The notes below the pieces were generated by a model, which saw only the letters and a program-made list of their open reading frames with translations, was not told the origin of the DNA and searched no databases. Positions 4,166 to 5,132 of a stretch of 5,132 nucleotides of DNA are shown here, piece after piece. Numbering within the stretch: position 1 is the first letter of the stretch; each line of letters starts with the position of its first letter. The DNA is from an uncultured Leptolyngbya sp. (GTDB lineage Bacteria; Cyanobacteriota; Cyanobacteriia; Phormidesmidales; Phormidesmidaceae): the NCBI GenBank assembly GCA_937899365.1, contig CALBPH010000640.1:1-5132 (forward strand), written 5' to 3'. A program made the translations under genes and the position numbers.

Positions 4166-5132
4166 TTAGCTTGCTTCTACAATCACAACGGGCAGCGGAC
4201 TTATTTCGATGACTGCCCGTGAAACGGAGCCAACAAGGAGATCGTTAAGATAGCGATGACCGCGTTTGCCCATGACAATTTCTGTTGCCCGGTGGTCTTG
4301 GGCGATGCGTAGAATTTCTGTCGGAATGGAACCTGACGAGAAGATAAATCGATGGCGGATGTCGGCTAAATGCTTTTTTGTCTGTTGTTTTAGCCGATTG
4401 GCGACTTGAGGATCATCAACTTTTTGAACATGCAGTACCACCACCTCACCATCACAGCGTCGGGCCAGATCAGCGGCTTTTGTCAGGACCTGTTCGGCCA
4501 GGGGAGACGTATCAACAGCGGCTAGGAGAACAATGCGACGGTCTACAGAAACTTTTGTGGGATCTACCTGACCCTGTTCTAACAGCTTTGGGGCAAAGGT
4601 GGGGATTGCCCAGGCCCCCAGGGGAGCCGTAACCAAAATTGATAGCGCTGCTAGAGCGAGTATAGTGTCTCCGCCCTCCACCCCCTGGGCTAAAGGGATA
4701 GCCCCAATCGCAGCTTGCACGGTAGCTTTTGCGGAATTTCCCGAGAGCAGAAATAGGCGTTCTTGACTAGTCCAGTTGCTGCTTAGGGTGGCGAGATACC
4801 ACCCCAGGGAACGTCCTATTAATGTGCCGATCGCCAAGATTAGTAAGCCCACTAGGAAGATGTTGCCCAAAACACTCAGCTGAATGCTAGCCCCGAGTAA
4901 CACAAACAGAATAATCTCGGCGACAATCCATAGGCTGTTGAATCCTTCTCTGAGTCTGCGGGCCAGTGGGGCATCAAACTCAATCAGAAAAAATCCGGTG
5001 GCCATGACGGCTAAATAGCCAGAGAAAATAGGAATGTGTTCTGCAAGAACAACAAGGAGTAGGGCAAGGCTGGCCACCACCAGGGCATCTTGAACCGCGT
5101 TCTGAGTCCAATATTGTTTGGCTAAAACCACC
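4166..5132 (-). CDS. Cation/proton antiporter with C-terminal UspA domain (partial, C-terminal about 321 aa)
   Basis: The frame is open to the right edge, so the N-terminal half of the transporter is missing; the GTG at 5131 is most likely an internal valine. Counting from it, residues 15-178 hold several hydrophobic segments (about 15-32, 36-51, 66-84, 90-107, 154-178) of an inner-membrane Na+/H+ or K+/H+ exchanger. NSAKATVQAAIGAIPLAQG (132-150) and ALAALSILVTAPLGAWAI (159-176) resemble the last helices of CPA1 (NhaP-type) antiporters. After a linker a cytoplasmic universal-stress domain begins: RRIVLLAAVDTSPLAEQVL (198-216), VVVLHV (230-235) and the ATP-binding motif G-x2-G-x9-GS (Gly288, Gly291, Gly301, Ser302), ending SPLPVVIVEAS. 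The motif is intact, so the domain probably binds ATP or a nucleotide and may regulate transport. It converges on the glycosyltransferase-like gene and shares its terminator. The transported ion cannot be determined. Confidence 0.88.
   Translation of the reverse strand, partial: VVLAKQYWTQNAVQDALVVASLALLLVVLAEHIPIFSGYLAVMATGFFLIEFDAPLARRLREGFNSLWIVAEIILFVLLGASIQLSVLGNIFLVGLLILAIGTLIGRSLGWYLATLSSNWTSQERLFLLSGNSAKATVQAAIGAIPLAQGVEGGDTILALAALSILVTAPLGAWAIPTFAPKLLEQGQVDPTKVSVDRRIVLLAAVDTSPLAEQVLTKAADLARRCDGEVVVLHVQKVDDPQVANRLKQQTKKHLADIRHRFIFSSGSIPTEILRIAQDHRATEIVMGKRGHRYLNDLLVGSVSRAVIEISPLPVVIVEAS

Noticed and set aside
4378..4632. 84-residue open frame on the plus strand, inside the antiporter gene
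   Set aside because: It is antisense to the Usp and linker region, which has clear family motifs; the composition (His- and Pro-rich) is typical of a reverse-frame artefact.
4826..4835. Third HIP1 copy inside the antiporter gene
   Set aside because: The sequence is CCGATCGC, one base off the exact octamer, so it was not counted.

Overview
The window looks like chromosomal DNA from a cyanobacterium. Two exact copies of the cyanobacterial HIP1 octamer (GCGATCGC) lie around the end of the regulator gene. A type II peroxiredoxin is transcribed divergently from a PerR-type Fur-family regulator, the arrangement I recall for sll1621/slr1738 in Synechocystis. Genes sit with ordinary spacing, and I see no insertion sequence, CRISPR array, tRNA or rRNA.

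Layout from left to right. (1) Positions 1-398, minus strand: the N-terminal 132 residues of a FAD-dependent, thioredoxin-reductase-like oxidoreductase that runs off the left edge. (2) 399-606: a spacer with a 13-bp hairpin that probably ends the peroxiredoxin transcript. (3) 607-1179, minus: a complete type II peroxiredoxin. (4) 1180-1453: the divergent control region. It holds a good sigma-70-type promoter for the peroxiredoxin, two related Fur/PerR-like palindromes placed around that promoter, and a separate 13-bp palindrome. (5) 1454-1867, plus: a complete PerR-like repressor, followed by an inverted repeat built from two HIP1 copies. (6) 2048-4096, plus: one long reading frame of a probable GT-A-type glycosyltransferase-like protein, cut by a single in-frame TAA at 3407-3409. 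(7) 4122-4163: an 18-bp perfect stem that acts as terminator for two convergent genes. (8) 4166 to the right edge, minus: the C-terminal part of a cation/proton antiporter fused to a UspA domain.

The left half reads as a peroxide-defence locus: peroxiredoxin, its likely peroxide-sensing repressor, and a disulfide-reductase-like flavoprotein that could supply electrons. The right half is functionally separate. The most notable observations are the interrupted glycosyltransferase-like frame, whose only defect is one stop codon, and the two matching palindromes flanking the -35 element of the peroxiredoxin promoter. I did not find convincing evidence of a wholly new system.
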